Source: Actinokineospora baliensis
Lineage (GTDB): Bacteria; Actinomycetota; Actinomycetes; Mycobacteriales; Pseudonocardiaceae
Length of the DNA stretch: 64,000 nt
NCBI RefSeq assembly: GCF_016907695.1
Contig: NZ_JAFBCK010000001.1
Location: 6,560,001-6,624,000 of the forward strand
Reading direction: 5' to 3'
Shown: positions 19,052 to 27,011 of the stretch, piece after piece
How positions within the stretch are numbered: the first letter of the stretch is position 1
Layout of the letters: every line of letters starts with the position of its first letter
Program-made: the position numbers and the translations under genes
The notes under the pieces: model-generated
Told to the model about the DNA's origin: nothing
Databases searched by the model: none
What the model saw: only the letters and a program-made list of their open reading frames with translations

Positions 19052-19515
19052 GCCAGCCACCCGGGGGTCGGGGCGTCGTGCTGCTCGCACCACTCGATGG
19101 ACCCCACGGTCCACAGCAGGGCCAGCACCAGCACGTCGACCGGGTCGAACCTGGGGTCGTCCTGCATGGCCAGCGCCAGCTGCGATTCCAGGTCGTCCTG
19201 GTTGTCGTTGAGCCGCGCCAGCAGGGCCCTGACCAGCGCGCGCACCGGCGGGTCCAGGGTGTCGACGTCCACCTCGCCGCCGCTGTCGTCGCGCAGGTCG
19301 AGCACGAACGCCTTGTCGGGGCCGGACGACTCGGCCCGGCACAGCATCATGTCGGCGGTGGCGACCACCAGTTCGCGCAGCACGGCGACGAGGCGGTCGC
19401 GGTGGTCGTCGCCCGCGAGCACGTCGAGCGCGCCGGAACGGGTGCTCGGGTCGAGTTCGCCGCCTCTGGTGACGGCGACGAGCCTGCGGGCCACGCCGCG
19501 GGGATGCTCGGTCAT
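19048..19515 (-). CDS. Uncharacterised protein of ANTAR/MEDS operon
   Basis: 155-aa acidic cytosolic protein I do not recognise. It is mainly helical, with a LVRALLARLNDNQDDLESQL segment, a hydrophobic VDVLVLALLWTVG stretch and one WCEQHD motif. It has no signal peptide. The ATG at 19515 has AGGAGG 9 bases upstream and its stop overlaps the GAF-ANTAR start. Context between a MEDS anti-sigma-type protein and an ANTAR regulator suggests a signalling role, no more. Confidence 0.75.
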   Translation of the reverse strand: MTEHPRGVARRLVAVTRGGELDPSTRSGALDVLAGDDHRDRLVAVLRELVVATADMMLCRAESSGPDKAFVLDLRDDSGGEVDVDTLDPPVRALVRALLARLNDNQDDLESQLALAMQDDPRFDPVDVLVLALLWTVGSIEWCEQHDAPTPGWLA

Positions 19516-19579
19516 CTCCACTGCCTCCTGGTCGCGGTTCGAGCTGTCCTGCCGAGGACTTACCCGGTCCGCCCCGGGA

Positions 19580-20533
19580 TCAAGCGCCCGTCGACCGGGT
19601 GAAATGCGCCCGCACGACCGTGCCCTCCCCGGCGGAGTGGATGGTGACCAGGTCAGCGAGGGTCTGCACCAGCAACAACCCCCGACCGTGCGCCTGGTCG
19701 ACCGGGGCGGGGCGCAGACCGGCCAGCGGGTCGGCGAGCTTGCCGCCGTCGCGCACCTGGAACACCAGTTCCCCGTCGGCGGACCACACGCTGAGGGTGG
19801 CTTCGCCGCCGCCGTGCTCGATGCTGTTGGTGACCAGTTCGGTGACCACCAGCGCCGCGTCCCCGACCCGCTGGTCGGACAACCCGTGCGCGCGGGCCTT
19901 GGTCGACACCAGCGCTCTCGCCTTGCCCAACTCGTTGACGCCGACCAGCAGGCTCTCCGCGCGCGGCGGTTCGACCACCACCTCACCGAGGCCCGCGAGC
20001 GCGGCGTCGGGGGCGTAGTCGGCGCTGGTCCGGAAACCACCGCGGTCGAGCACGCCGGGGTGGGTCGCCAAAGCGTCCGCGACCACCGCGTCATCGAGGA
20101 CCGCCGCGTCGAACGGGCACAGCATCCGCAGCTCACGCCCGTCGAGCAGCCGGTTGGCCAGCGCCTCGTGCCGAAGGCAGGACGCGTACCGCGCCGACGA
20201 CCGCCGCGGCCACACCACCTCGGTGACCACCCTGGCGGAGCGGTCGAGCACCGGGTGCAGCACGGCGGGCACGATCCGGCCGGGGTTGCCACCGACCTGG
20301 GCCATGTCCAGCCACCGGACCTCGGCGGCGAAACCCTCGGCGGCGCACTCGTCGCGCAGCAAGGCCAGGTTCGCCGCGGGCGCGGCGACGACCACCGCGT
20401 CACCAGCGGCGACACCGTCGCGCACGAACGGCAGGACGCCAGCCAGGTACTCCACGGCACCGCGGTAGAGCAGGGCGGTGTGCGCGGCGCCGATGGCCAC
20501 GGGGCCCGCCCCCAGGCCCGTCACGCCATCCAC
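19580..20533 (-). CDS. MEDS-domain anti-sigma regulatory ATPase (RsbA-like)
   Basis: 317-aa protein with an N-terminal MEDS sensory domain (about 10-165; HTALLYRG, FVRDGVAAGDAVVV, VRWLDMAQVGGNPGRI) and a C-terminal GHKL ATPase (about 215-310). The ATPase has an N-box ALVVTELVTNSIEHGGG, VRDGGKLADPL and GRGLLLVQTLAD. This architecture is known from anti-sigma factor RsbA-family regulators. I chose the GTG at 20533, with AAGGGG upstream. The frame stays open to an ATG at 20620, but that extension is Arg-rich and lacks a ribosome site. First gene of the operon down to 18320. Confidence 0.85.
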   Translation of the reverse strand: MDGVTGLGAGPVAIGAAHTALLYRGAVEYLAGVLPFVRDGVAAGDAVVVAAPAANLALLRDECAAEGFAAEVRWLDMAQVGGNPGRIVPAVLHPVLDRSARVVTEVVWPRRSSARYASCLRHEALANRLLDGRELRMLCPFDAAVLDDAVVADALATHPGVLDRGGFRTSADYAPDAALAGLGEVVVEPPRAESLLVGVNELGKARALVSTKARAHGLSDQRVGDAALVVTELVTNSIEHGGGEATLSVWSADGELVFQVRDGGKLADPLAGLRPAPVDQAHGRGLLLVQTLADLVTIHSAGEGTVVRAHFTRSTGA

Positions 20534-20723
20534 CGTCGGGCCCCTTCCCACGTTCGTCACCACACGCGGGCGCCCTCGGGCACCGCGGTCGACCCGGTGG
20601 GTCAGTCTGGTGGTCATCAATCTACGCGTGCGCGGGACACCCGGCCCAACGCCCGAATCGCCGTCGGCGCGGCCGCCGGTCTGCGGCTACTGTCGTGGAC
20701 CGACACGGAGAAAGGGCGCGGGA

Positions 20724-23700
20724 GTGGTCGAGCGGGCGGGTGGGCTGCGCGAGCTGATGACCGCGGTGGACTGGGCCACCACGCCGCTGGGGCCGCGGGA
20801 CGGGTGGGACCCGCAACTGCGCGCGGTGGTGCGCACCATGTTGTCCTCGAGCCAGCAGATGGTGACCTTCTGGGGGCCGGACCGGGTCGCGCTCTACAAC
20901 GACGCCTACGCCCCGACGATCGGCGACAAGCACCCGCGCGCGCTGGGCCGACCGGCGCGGGAGAACTGGGGCGAGCTGTGGGAGGTGCTCGACCCGCTGC
21001 TGGAGCAGGTGACGCGCACCGGTGAGTCGTTCTGGGCCAAGGACCACCCGTTCCCCATCGCGCGGCGGGGTTTCCTGGAGCAGACCTACTTCGACCTGTC
21101 CTACGACCCGGTGCTCACCGACGCGGACGGGACCGTCGGCGGCGTGCTGTGCCTGGTGACCGAGACGACCGGGCGGGTGCTGGGCGAGCGGCGGATGCGG
21201 ACGCTGGGCGAGCTGGGCACGGCACTGGCCGGGGTGACCGACGTCGAGCGGATCAGTGAGGTCGCGGCGCGGGTGCTGGCGGGCAACCGCGAGGACCTGC
21301 CCGAGGTGTCGATCCTGGCGTTCGGCCACGACGACGGCGACCCGGTGCTGCGCGAGGTCGCCGAGACCGGTACCGCGGCCTGGCTGGCGCCGGAGCGGTT
21401 GGCGCTGCCGTTGTTGTGGGCCAGTTCCACCGCCGCGGTCATGGTGGTGCGGGTCAACCCGATGCTGGAGGTCGAAGGCGGATACCGGGATTTCCTGGAC
21501 CTGGTGGCGGCGACCACTTCAGCGGTGCTGACCCGCGCGGTGGCCCAGGAGCAGGAGCGGCTGCGGGCCAGGGCGCTGGCGGAGCTGGACCGGGCGCGCA
21601 CGGAGTTGTTCGCCAACATCAGCCACGAGTTGCGCACCCCGTTGACGTTGATCTCCGGACCGGCCGAGGACGCCTTGGCCGATGTGGACGACCCACCGCC
21701 GCCCCGGCAGCGCGACCGGCTGGAGCTGATCCGGCGCAACGCCGCCCGGTTGCGCCGGATGGTCGACAACATCCTCGACTTCACCCGCATCGAGAGCGGC
21801 GCGCTGCGGGCGGAGCGGGTCGGCACGGACCTGAGCGCGTTCACCAAGGCCATCGCCCGGTCCTTCGAGCCAGCGGTGGAGCGAGCCGGGTTGGAACTGC
21901 GGCTGGACTGCCCGCCGGTGTCGCGCGAGGTCTTCCTCGACCGGGAGATGTGGCAGCGGATCCTGCTGAACCTGCTGTCGAACGCGGTGAAGTACACCCT
22001 GTCCGGCCGCATCACCGTGGCGATCACCGCGACCCCCGAGCGGGTCGAGATCTCGGTGTCCGACACCGGGTTGGGCATCCCGGCAGACCAACTCCCGCTG
22101 GTGTTCCGCCGGTTCCACCGCGTGCGCGGCGCGGGCGGGCGCAGCCACGAGGGCACCGGGATCGGCTTGGCGCTGGTGCGGCAGCTGGTCACCCTGCACG
22201 ACGGTGCCATCACCGCCGACAGCACACCGGGCGAGGGCACGACCTTCACCGTCACCCTCCCCTACGGCACGGGTGCCCCCGGCACCGGCGCGCCACCTCC
22301 GGAGTCCACTGTGGACGACTACCTGGAGGAGGCGTACCGCTGGACCGAGCGCACCGGGGTCGAGCAGGACACCGCGACCCGGGTACCGGCGGGCCGGACC
22401 GCGGGCGCGACCGTGCTGGTGGTGGAGGACAACGCGGACCTGCGCGGGTTCCTCGCCCGGCTGCTCGGCGCGCACTGGTCGGTCGTCGTGGCGGCCTCCG
22501 GCGAGGAGGCGCTGGCCGCGATCGGCGACCAGCGGCCGGATCTGGTGCTCAGCGATGTCGCGATGCCCGGCATGGACGGGTTCGGACTGCTCGCCGCGCT
22601 GCGCGAAGACCCGGCGACCGAGCAGATCCCGGTCATCCTGCTCTCCGCCCGCGCCGGTGAGGAGGCCGCGATCGAGGGCCTGGCGGCAGGGGCGGACGAC
22701 TACCTGGTCAAACCGTTCTCCTCGCCGGAACTGCTCGCCAGGGTCCGCTCGACACTGGAACTGGCCAGGGTGCGCACCCAGCAGGCGGCGTGGCGGGCCG
22801 CGCTGGTCGACGCGCTCGACGACGGGTTCTTCACCGTCGACGCGGACGGCACGCTGCTGGAGATGAACGCCGCGTGCGGGACCATCCTCGGCTGGGGCGC
22901 CGAGGGGCTGCCCTACCGGCCGCCGTACCCGTGGTGGCCGACCGATCCCCGGCAGCGGGGAGACCGGGAACGGGTGCTCGCGCAGACGCTGTCCGGTGAG
23001 GGCGGCCGCTACGTGCAGCCCGCGCGCCGCCCCGACGGCCGCGAGATCTGGATCGCCTTGGCGTTGAGCCGGGTGCCCGCACCCGCGGGCGACGGCCGGA
23101 TCTACGTCGGCACGGTCCGGGAAGTCACCGAGGACGTGCGCGCCGCGGAACGGGACCAGGCACAGGCCGGGCTGGCCACCGCGCTCGCCAACGCGACCGG
23201 GGTGGGCCAGGTGATCGACGTGGCCAGCAGGATGGTGGGCTCCGCGTGGCAGGCCGGTCCCGCGGTGGTGGTCGAGTGGCCGGGAGATCCGTTCGGCGCG
23301 GGCGCGCCGGAGGTGCGCAGCGAGGGCGGAACGGCCTGGACGGCGCTGCCGGAGCCCGTGCGCTCGGCGCTCGAACGGGCGCGGCAGAGCAGGCTTGTGC
23401 AGGTGGTCACCGACGAGCGCGGTGCGGCCACCGGGATCGCGGGACCTTTGGACACCGCGGCACCACCGACCGCCGTGTGGCTGGCTTTCACCGAGCCGAG
23501 GCCGTTGACGGAGGTCGACCGGTACCTGTTCGGCGCGCTGTGCGGGCAACTCGGCGTGGCGTTGAGCCGGGCCCGCTCGTACGACACGCTGCGCACGGTC
23601 GCCGAGACGTTGCAGCGCTCCACGCTGGGCCCGACGAACCTGCCGGACGGGTTCGCCGTGCGCTACGAGCCCGCTGTCAGCCCGCTCGAGGTGGGTGGCG

Positions 23701-24302
23701 ACTGGTACGACGTGGTCACCCTCGACGAGCACCGGGTCGCCGTGGTGGTGGGCGACTGCGTGGGCCGGGGTTTGGCCGCGGCGTCGGTGATGGGCCAGTT
23801 GCGCAGTGCCTGCCGCGCCTTGCTACTGCGCGCGATCGGCCCTGCCGACATGCTCACCGCGTTGGACGACTTCGCCGACCTGCTGCCCGGCGCCGTGTGC
23901 ACGACCCTGTTCTGCGCGGTCATCGATGACCGCGGCGAGCTGATCTACAGCAGCGCGGGCCACCCGCCCGCGCTCATCGTCGACCCCAGCGGTGCGACGA
24001 CGGCGCTGGACAAGGGGACATCGGTGCCGTTGGCCGTGCCGAGCCCGACGCCGCGCACCCAGGCCCGCACCCGCATCACCCCCGGCAGCACACTCCTGCT
24101 CTACACCGACGGCCTGGTCGAACGGCGCGGGGAGTCACTGGACGACGGGATGGCGCGGGCCGAGCAGGCCCTGCGCGTCAACCGGGACCAGTCCCCCACC
24201 GACCTCGCCGACAAGCTCTTGGCGGAACTGCTGCCCACCGGCGGTCACGACGACGACGTGGCGGTGTTGCTCTACCGGCACCCCGGCGGGGAGAACGGGT
24301 GA
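20724..24302 (+). CDS. Giant hybrid histidine kinase / PP2C phosphatase
   Basis: 1192-aa soluble signalling protein. The order is PAS (about 25-155), linker (170-280), HisKA with NISHELRTPLTL (about 295-365), HATPase_c with LLNLLSNAVKY and TGLGIP (about 405-520), receiver with VLVVEDN, LVLSDVAMPGMDG and YLVKPFS (about 564-685), second PAS (about 690-800), GAF (about 805-955) and PP2C with EVGGDWYDV, GDCVGRG and HDDDVAVLLY (about 975-1190). It couples a phosphorelay directly to a partner-switch phosphatase. I chose the GTG at 20724, behind a purine-rich tract. It ends one base before the convergent STAS gene, its plausible substrate. Confidence 0.93.
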   Translation: MVERAGGLRELMTAVDWATTPLGPRDGWDPQLRAVVRTMLSSSQQMVTFWGPDRVALYNDAYAPTIGDKHPRALGRPARENWGELWEVLDPLLEQVTRTGESFWAKDHPFPIARRGFLEQTYFDLSYDPVLTDADGTVGGVLCLVTETTGRVLGERRMRTLGELGTALAGVTDVERISEVAARVLAGNREDLPEVSILAFGHDDGDPVLREVAETGTAAWLAPERLALPLLWASSTAAVMVVRVNPMLEVEGGYRDFLDLVAATTSAVLTRAVAQEQERLRARALAELDRARTELFANISHELRTPLTLISGPAEDALADVDDPPPPRQRDRLELIRRNAARLRRMVDNILDFTRIESGALRAERVGTDLSAFTKAIARSFEPAVERAGLELRLDCPPVSREVFLDREMWQRILLNLLSNAVKYTLSGRITVAITATPERVEISVSDTGLGIPADQLPLVFRRFHRVRGAGGRSHEGTGIGLALVRQLVTLHDGAITADSTPGEGTTFTVTLPYGTGAPGTGAPPPESTVDDYLEEAYRWTERTGVEQDTATRVPAGRTAGATVLVVEDNADLRGFLARLLGAHWSVVVAASGEEALAAIGDQRPDLVLSDVAMPGMDGFGLLAALREDPATEQIPVILLSARAGEEAAIEGLAAGADDYLVKPFSSPELLARVRSTLELARVRTQQAAWRAALVDALDDGFFTVDADGTLLEMNAACGTILGWGAEGLPYRPPYPWWPTDPRQRGDRERVLAQTLSGEGGRYVQPARRPDGREIWIALALSRVPAPAGDGRIYVGTVREVTEDVRAAERDQAQAGLATALANATGVGQVIDVASRMVGSAWQAGPAVVVEWPGDPFGAGAPEVRSEGGTAWTALPEPVRSALERARQSRLVQVVTDERGAATGIAGPLDTAAPPTAVWLAFTEPRPLTEVDRYLFGALCGQLGVALSRARSYDTLRTVAETLQRSTLGPTNLPDGFAVRYEPAVSPLEVGGDWYDVVTLDEHRVAVVVGDCVGRGLAAASVMGQLRSACRALLLRAIGPADMLTALDDFADLLPGAVCTTLFCAVIDDRGELIYSSAGHPPALIVDPSGATTALDKGTSVPLAVPSPTPRTQARTRITPGSTLLLYTDGLVERRGESLDDGMARAEQALRVNRDQSPTDLADKLLAELLPTGGHDDDVAVLLYRHPGGENG

Positions 24303-24659
24303 TCAGCCCGCGGCGAGGGCGTCGGCGACCGACCTGTGCACCTCGAGCACGTTGTCCAGCGAGCTGACCTGGATCGCGCGCAGCACGGCGCCGCCGTCGG
24401 TGAGGATCCGCAGTGGGCGTGCCGCGTCGCGGCAGCGGGTGTGGTACTCGACCAGCAGGGCCAGTCCCGCGGAGGCGAGGAACCCGACCTTGGTCAGGTC
24501 GAGCAGGACCGGGGTGTCGATCTCGCCCTTGGCGACCGCGGCTTCCAGGTGCTCGCGCAGCACCGGCGCGGTGCCCATGTCGATCTCGCCGCGGACGTGC
24601 AGCAGCACGGCGTCCTCGCGGTCGGCGAACTCGGCGGTCAGCAGGTCCGACGTACTCAT
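24303..24659 (-). CDS. STAS anti-sigma factor antagonist
   Basis: 118-aa single-domain STAS protein of the RsbV/SpoIIAA type. LLHVRGEIDMGTAPVLREHL and VLLDLTKVGFLASAGLALL carry the conserved Asp-Leu-x-x-Val-x-Phe-x-Ser core. The Ser in FLASAG is the expected site phosphorylated by an RsbW-type kinase and dephosphorylated by a PP2C. The ATG at 24659 has AAGGG 7 bases upstream, better than the in-frame ATG at 24683. It is convergent with the giant phosphatase and divergent from the RsbW-like gene. Confidence 0.92.
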   Translation of the reverse strand: MSTSDLLTAEFADREDAVLLHVRGEIDMGTAPVLREHLEAAVAKGEIDTPVLLDLTKVGFLASAGLALLVEYHTRCRDAARPLRILTDGGAVLRAIQVSSLDNVLEVHRSVADALAAG

Positions 24660-24826
24660 GGCAGCCCTTCCGGGTGTGGACACGGCAGTGGGACGGCTGG
24701 CTGCTCAACCGCCACGGCGGCCAGCCTAGTAGGTTCTGCTCCGCCGGATCGAGCCGTCCCAGGTCGAGCGGGAAGCCGAGCCCCGACCGGACGCGTCCGA
24801 CCGGCGTGCGACCCGAGGAGCAGCAG

Positions 24827-25225
24827 GTGAGCCAACCCAGCGGGGCCCCGGCGGCCGATGTCGAACTGCGGCTGCGCGCGGACCTGGCGAACCTGCCGAT
24901 CGTGCGCGCGGTGGCCGCGGCGGTGGCGATGGCGGCGGACTTCACCGTCGACGAGATCGCCGACCTGCGGCTGGCGGTGGACGAGGTGTGCTCGCAGCTG
25001 ATCGTGCTGGCCACGCCGGGGGCGGACCTGGACTGCCGGTTCACCCGGGAACCCGACGGGGTGTCCTTCGGCGCGAGCACCCGGTCGCACACGGGCACGG
25101 CCCCGGCCACCGACACCTTCGGCTGGCACGTGCTGCGCACGTTGGCGGACTCGGTGGAGACCGGGCTCGGCGAGGGCGTGCGGCCCCCGGTGCACATCAC
25201 CGTCCGCAAGGCGCGCGGGCGCTGA
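24827..25225 (+). CDS. RsbW/UsfX-like anti-sigma regulatory ATPase
   Basis: 132-aa GHKL protein close in pattern to Mycobacterium tuberculosis UsfX/RsbW, the anti-SigF factor. ADLRLAVDEVCSQL matches its N-box helix, with Gln where classical RsbW has Asn, and FGWHVLRTLAD matches its G2 region. It probably binds the SigB/SigF-family sigma factor encoded at 31369-32160 and is released by the neighbouring STAS protein. The GTG at 24827 has GAGGAG 7 bases upstream. It is unlinked to its likely sigma factor, unlike the usual usfX-sigF pair. Confidence 0.85.
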   Translation: MSQPSGAPAADVELRLRADLANLPIVRAVAAAVAMAADFTVDEIADLRLAVDEVCSQLIVLATPGADLDCRFTREPDGVSFGASTRSHTGTAPATDTFGWHVLRTLADSVETGLGEGVRPPVHITVRKARGR

Positions 25226-25281
25226 GCCCCGAGACGCTCGTCTCCCCCACCCGGCGCCGCGATGGTGGGAAGATCGACCGC

Positions 25282-26121
25282 GTGGGCACCCTCCTGGCGA
25301 TCAGCGACCTGCACATCTCCTACGCGGAGAACCGCGAGATCGTGCGCGACCTGCACCCCGAGTCCGCCGACGACTGGCTGATCGTCGCGGGCGACGTGGC
25401 CGAGCAGGTCGCCGACGTCGAGTGGGCGCTGGAGCTGCTCGCGGGCCGGTTCGCGAAGGTCGTCTGGACGCCGGGCAACCACGAGCTGTGGACGATGCCC
25501 GCCGACGCGGTGCAGGCCAGGGGCGTGGAGCGGTACCAGGCGTTCGTGGACACGTGCCGCCGGATCGGCGTGCTCAGCCCGGAGGACGAGTACCCACTGT
25601 GGGAGGGCGCGGACGGCCCGGTGCGGGTGGCGCCGCTGTTCCTCGGCTACGACTACACGTTCCGGCCGGAGGGCGCCGCGACCAAGGACGAGGCGCTCAA
25701 GATCGCGCACGCCAGCGGCGTCGTGTGCACCGACGAGTACTACCTGCACCCCGACCCGTACCCCAGCCGCGACGACTGGTGCCGGGCGCGGGTCGCCGAG
25801 ACCGAGGCCCGGCTGGCCGCCGCAGCGGACCCGGCGGCACCGTTCGTGCTGGTCAACCACTACCCGCTGGTGCGCGAACCGACCAGGGTGCTGCGCTACC
25901 CCGAGTTCGCCCAGTGGTGCGGCACCGAGCTGACCGCGGACTGGCACACCCGCTTCCCGACGGCGGTGATGGTCTACGGCCACCTGCACATCCCGCGGAT
26001 CACGCACTACGACGGGGTGCGCTTCCAGGAGGTGTCGCTGGGCTATCCGCGCGAGTGGCGCAGGCACGGGCACCCGCACGGGTTGCTCCGAAAGGTCCTG
26101 ACCGCGCACGAGCGCGTCTAG
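25282..26121 (+). CDS. Calcineurin-like metallophosphoesterase
   Basis: 279-aa cytosolic hydrolase. Metal-binding motifs appear in order: ISDLHISY (D-x-H), VAGDVAEQ (GD), TPGNHELW (GNHE), VNHYP and VYGHLHIP (GHxH). This is the full calcineurin-like phosphoesterase set. The substrate is unknown; in many actinomycetes this family member sits beside a phosphopantetheinyl transferase gene, but not here. The GTG at 25282 is the only reasonable start near the domain, with a GGTGGGAAG tract upstream. Confidence 0.9.
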   Translation: MGTLLAISDLHISYAENREIVRDLHPESADDWLIVAGDVAEQVADVEWALELLAGRFAKVVWTPGNHELWTMPADAVQARGVERYQAFVDTCRRIGVLSPEDEYPLWEGADGPVRVAPLFLGYDYTFRPEGAATKDEALKIAHASGVVCTDEYYLHPDPYPSRDDWCRARVAETEARLAAAADPAAPFVLVNHYPLVREPTRVLRYPEFAQWCGTELTADWHTRFPTAVMVYGHLHIPRITHYDGVRFQEVSLGYPREWRRHGHPHGLLRKVLTAHERV

Positions 26122-26347
26122 GGTCGAACGTTCCCAATTCCCTCAGTAGTCACCGCCCCTGACGTCGAAACGGGCCCTGACCTGCGGCTGAGCGCATTCT
26201 ATGTGGCCGGTATCACCCTGGGGTTATGCCTGGTTGGGATGAGTGTCGCCGGAATCGGTCACCCATATTGGTGAACGACAGTCGACGGCCGGGCAACCAG
26301 GCCAGGAAAAGGGCACTCCGGACGCCGACGGCGAAAGGTGGCTCGCC

Positions 26348-26824
26348 ATGACCGCGGCGGAATTGTCCGACCTGCGCGCGCTGGACGGGGGCGTCGACAC
26401 GGCGCCCGCGTTCGACGTGCCGGACTACCGGACGAGACTCGGGTGGCCGGTGGACGGGGACGCGGTCAACGCGTACCTCGACCTGGGCTCGGACCAGGTC
26501 GGTGGCCTGCGCATGCGCGCGGGCCTCGGTGCCGAGGTGCAGTGGTGGTTGCGCCTGCGGATGCTGGCGGGCCCGGTGCTCGCGGTGCCCGGCAAGCGGA
26601 CCGAGTGGACCTTCCTGACCCAGCCCATCCCCGACGAGCACCACCGCAGGCCGCTGCCGCCCGGTGTGGAGCCGGTCAGCGCGCGCGTGCTGGTCCCGAC
26701 CGCGCTCACCGACCGCTCCCTCGTGTTCTGGGCCACCGCCCCGGACGTCGAGCACCCCAGCCTCCCCCTGTTCACCTCCGTGGTCGGCGCCGTCCGAAGC
26801 GTCCTCTACGGGCATCGGTTCTGA
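26348..26824 (+). CDS. Uncharacterised actinobacterial protein
   Basis: 158-aa soluble protein I cannot assign. It has GWPVDGDAVNAYLDLG, LRLRMLAGPVLAVPG and WTFLTQP segments that remind me of short Pseudonocardiaceae proteins sometimes labelled primase-polymerase-like, but no catalytic acidic motif is visible. The ATG at 26348 follows AAGGTGG by 6 bases. It stands alone between the phosphoesterase and a terminator-like hairpin. Confidence 0.7.
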   Translation: MTAAELSDLRALDGGVDTAPAFDVPDYRTRLGWPVDGDAVNAYLDLGSDQVGGLRMRAGLGAEVQWWLRLRMLAGPVLAVPGKRTEWTFLTQPIPDEHHRRPLPPGVEPVSARVLVPTALTDRSLVFWATAPDVEHPSLPLFTSVVGAVRSVLYGHRF

Positions 26825-26899
26825 ACAACCCTGACCACCGGCGGGTGGCCGCGCACCCCCTGCGACGCGTGAGCGTCGCGCGGCGACCCGCCCACCTCC

Positions 26900-26947
26900 G
26901 CGCCGCGAAACCCGCACCGTCCCCTGCCGGTGTGGGTTTCGCGGCGC
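26900..26947 (+). terminator. Strong intrinsic terminator hairpin
   Basis: A 20-bp stem (GCGCCGCGAAACCCGCACCG with its complement, one G-U pair) and an 8-base loop, between the unknown gene and the helicase. It isolates the helicase-Nudix operon from upstream transcription. Confidence 0.85.
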
Positions 26948-27011
26948 GCTCCACCCCGGACAACACCCGCTCGACGCCGCCACCGGGGTGAACTGGCACG
27001 ATCGACACACC

